From contig NZ_CP102509.1 of assembly GCF_024611995.1 (NCBI RefSeq), forward strand, positions 8,556,001 to 8,620,000: a stretch of 64,000 nt of DNA, given 5' to 3'. The position numbers were made by a program, and so were the translations under genes. The DNA comes from Streptomyces sp. NBC_00162 (GTDB lineage Bacteria > Actinomycetota > Actinomycetes > Streptomycetales > Streptomycetaceae). Shown piece after piece: positions 62,588 to 64,000 of this stretch (within the stretch, counting starts at the first letter, position 1; every line of letters starts with the position of its first letter). Under the pieces are notes generated by a model. That model worked only from the letters and a program-made list of their open reading frames with translations, searched no databases and was not told the DNA's origin.

Positions 62588-63052
62588 GTGATTCAATTCT
62601 CTTTTGAGCCCCCGGGTTCTGGGTCGCCTTGGCGCGACACCTGGGACAAGGCGTGCCAGGTCAGCCCGGCAGCCATCAGTGAGATTGACCTTTGCTACAA
62701 GTACTTCGGGGTGCGTGCAGAGCTCGTGGTCGATGAGGTTGAGGTCATCTCTGGGCAGGGCTACCTGACCCTTGTGGACCTGGCCCTGTCTGTTCGTCAT
62801 GCGTTGAATCGCCTTTCTTCGGGAGGAGATTCGGCGATCGGCTTCACAGAGAGCGATGAAGTAATTCGACTTCGGCGTGAGGGAGATCTCGTCGTGATTA
62901 CGTCATCGAAGCATGAATGGCGAGTCTCTGTCGATCGCGAAGAGCTCGTAGGTGCATTCGTTGAATTCCTACGAGAAGCACATTCTCGTCTGACCGGGTT
63001 CGTTCCTGGACTGGCGGAGAACCAAGTGATTCGGGGATTCTCTCCGGAATAG
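62588..63052 (+). CDS. Probable immunity protein of the RHS toxin
   Basis: 154 residues from GTG 62588 after GAGGAA, 26 bases downstream of the RHS stop. IQFSFEPPGSGSPWRDTWDK, SEIDLCYKYFGVRAELVVDE, YLTLVDLALSVRHALNRLSS, VITSSKHEWRVSVDREELVG. Soluble, acidic, lacks a signal. Position directly behind a polymorphic toxin, lower GC than its neighbours and lack of housekeeping similarity are the usual signs of a cognate immunity gene. The family is not identified. A strong terminator follows. Confidence 0.7.
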   Translation: MIQFSFEPPGSGSPWRDTWDKACQVSPAAISEIDLCYKYFGVRAELVVDEVEVISGQGYLTLVDLALSVRHALNRLSSGGDSAIGFTESDEVIRLRREGDLVVITSSKHEWRVSVDREELVGAFVEFLREAHSRLTGFVPGLAENQVIRGFSPE

Positions 63053-63091
63053 GAGATCTCACCCCTTGGGGAATTGGGGATGAATCGTGAA

Positions 63092-63119
63092 GGCCCCGCC
63101 GGAGTTCTCCGGCGGGGCC
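63092..63119 (+). terminator. Terminator of the RHS/immunity operon
   Basis: A perfect 12-bp stem GGCCCCGCCGGA / TCCGGCGGGGCC around GTTC, 40 bases after the immunity stop. Confidence 0.8.
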
Positions 63120-63134
63120 TCTGCGCTGCTGGTC

Positions 63135-63285
63135 GTGAGGTTCGCGGATGGCGGCGGCTTGACCGCTGCGGGGCGGGCGATGCGCGAGGCCGTGCGCTTT
63201 GAGGCCGAGGGGCAGGGGATGCGGCCGCCTGAGGCGGCCCGCAGGCTACAGATTTCACGGAAGTATGCGTACGCCTCAGCGGCAA
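63135..63285 (+). pseudogene. IS630 transposase N-terminal fragment
   Basis: From GTG 63135: RFADGGGLTAAGRAMREAVR FEAEGQGMRPPEAARRLQIS RKYAYASAA. This is the opening HTH of an IS630-type transposase, different from the one at 6822-7361, and it ends abruptly. It may mark the right border of the RHS locus. Confidence 0.6.
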
Positions 63286-63501
63286 CGCCAGCGGACGGAC
63301 GTGGCCGAGCTGATGCCGTCAGTCTCGAGGTCGCTGGATATCGGGCGCCCATGACAGCCCCTGCCCCCGGTGACGCAGCGCCCTGATGGGCAGGCAGCTT
63401 TCGTCACCTCGCCGTCGGACTTCGTGATGTCCGCAGTGCGTACTGCGGCCCAGCCGTCGAGCTGCTCCGCACTCGCGATCGACCGGCGTGGGGCCGCTCG
63501 C

Positions 63502-63864
63502 CTATCCGCCGAGGGCGAGGTTGTGCATCCGTGCGATGCCCAGCATGGCGTGGTGGACGCCGTTGCCGTTGAGGCGGCAGGCGCGGAGGATTTTCCAGGT
63601 CTTCATACGGGCGAAGACGTGCTCGACGCGGGCGCTGACCTACTTGTGGGACCGGTTGTGTCCTTCTTTCCAGTCCGGGAGGCCGGCCTGGCCGAGCTCG
63701 CGGCGGTGCGGGATCACCAGGCCGGTGCCCTGATAGCCGCCGTCGGCGATCGTGGTGGTGTTTCCGACGGCGGCTTTGGCGCCGGATTCCTCCCAGCCGT
63801 GGGAGTCGTGCCGGTTGCCGGGCAGCGGCCAGCCGGTCACCACGACAAGGCGGGTGGTGACTCA
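63502..63864 (-). pseudogene. IS5-family transposase C-terminal fragment
   Basis: Minus strand: TTRLVVVTGWPLPGNRHDSH, KAAVGNTTTIADGGYQGTGL VIPHRRELGQAG, then a TAG at 63640-63642 within HKQVxARVEH, and on to SARVEHVFARMKTWKILRAC RLNGNGVHHAMLGIARMHNL. It is a DDE_4-type catalytic domain with a nonsense codon. The upstream part (63865-64000) does not read as the normal N-terminus, and the element is incomplete at the window edge. Confidence 0.65.
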
Positions 63865-64000
63865 GTTTCCGGCCGTGATGAGGGGCTGGTAGATGATGAA
63901 GTCCCCCTGAGGGCTGCCCGCCAGAGAGCGGGGTCAGGGGTGGCGAGGTAGCCCGTCACGTATGTCCGGGCCGCTGCCTCGCTGGTGCCGAGCACGGTCG

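Overview
The window is high-GC actinobacterial DNA and almost certainly comes from Streptomyces. It has GC-rich third codon positions, frequent GTG starts, and Streptomyces-type families: DUF2637, DUF6087, an ECF41 sigma factor, an ATP-grasp RiPP cluster and an RHS/HINT exoprotein. It reads as an accessory region (chromosome arm, integrated element or large plasmid). It is crowded with insertion sequences, truncated genes and reshuffled fragments. I see no housekeeping operon, rRNA, tRNA or CRISPR array.

Layout. 1-2.9 kb: a DUF2637 plasmid/ICE-type protein followed by about 0.5 kb of GGTGACC-like repeats. 2.9-5.9 kb: a divergent pair, a PD-(D/E)xK nuclease-helicase and a frameshifted EVE-like/DUF3883 protein, which is a plausible defence module. 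6.0-9.1 kb: a dead ATP-dependent DNA ligase interrupted by an IS630 and an IS256 element, both with clear target duplications. 9.1-9.6 kb: G-rich repeats and a long polypurine tract. 10.0-14.3 kb: a graspetide cluster (DUF6087, regulator, precursor, ATP-grasp ligase, PIMT-like methyltransferase). 14.6-24.3 kb: DUF4760, then nested transposons (an IS5 split by two divergent IS110 elements, bracketed by two identical inverted IS701 copies) with a membrane Ser/Thr kinase between them. 24.4-31 kb: unrecognised small and membrane proteins. 31.4-37.6 kb: an ECF41 sigma factor with its flavin oxidoreductase, and a four-gene operon with a split sigma factor and an IclR-type regulator. 38.2-40.9 kb: an IS21 element carrying a passenger gene. 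41-49.4 kb: small regulators, membrane proteins, STAS, DUF1918, CBM48 and an AAA kinase, with several gene fragments. 49.4-51.1 kb: a second IS256 and an IS21 remnant. 52.1-63.1 kb: a secreted VCBS/DNRLRE protein divergent from a 2,301-residue RHS-HINT exoprotein and its likely immunity gene. 63.1-64 kb: transposase debris.

The most interesting functional units are the graspetide cluster, the RHS-HINT toxin/immunity pair, the EVE/DUF3883 plus nuclease-helicase pair, and the divergent IS110 elements with facing non-coding leaders. A recurrent theme is the single-base loss in a short homopolymer. At least ten genes read perfectly if one base is restored in a run such as CCCCC or GGGGG. This pattern points to consensus sequence errors at least as strongly as to real decay, and it affects how the pseudogenes here should be read.
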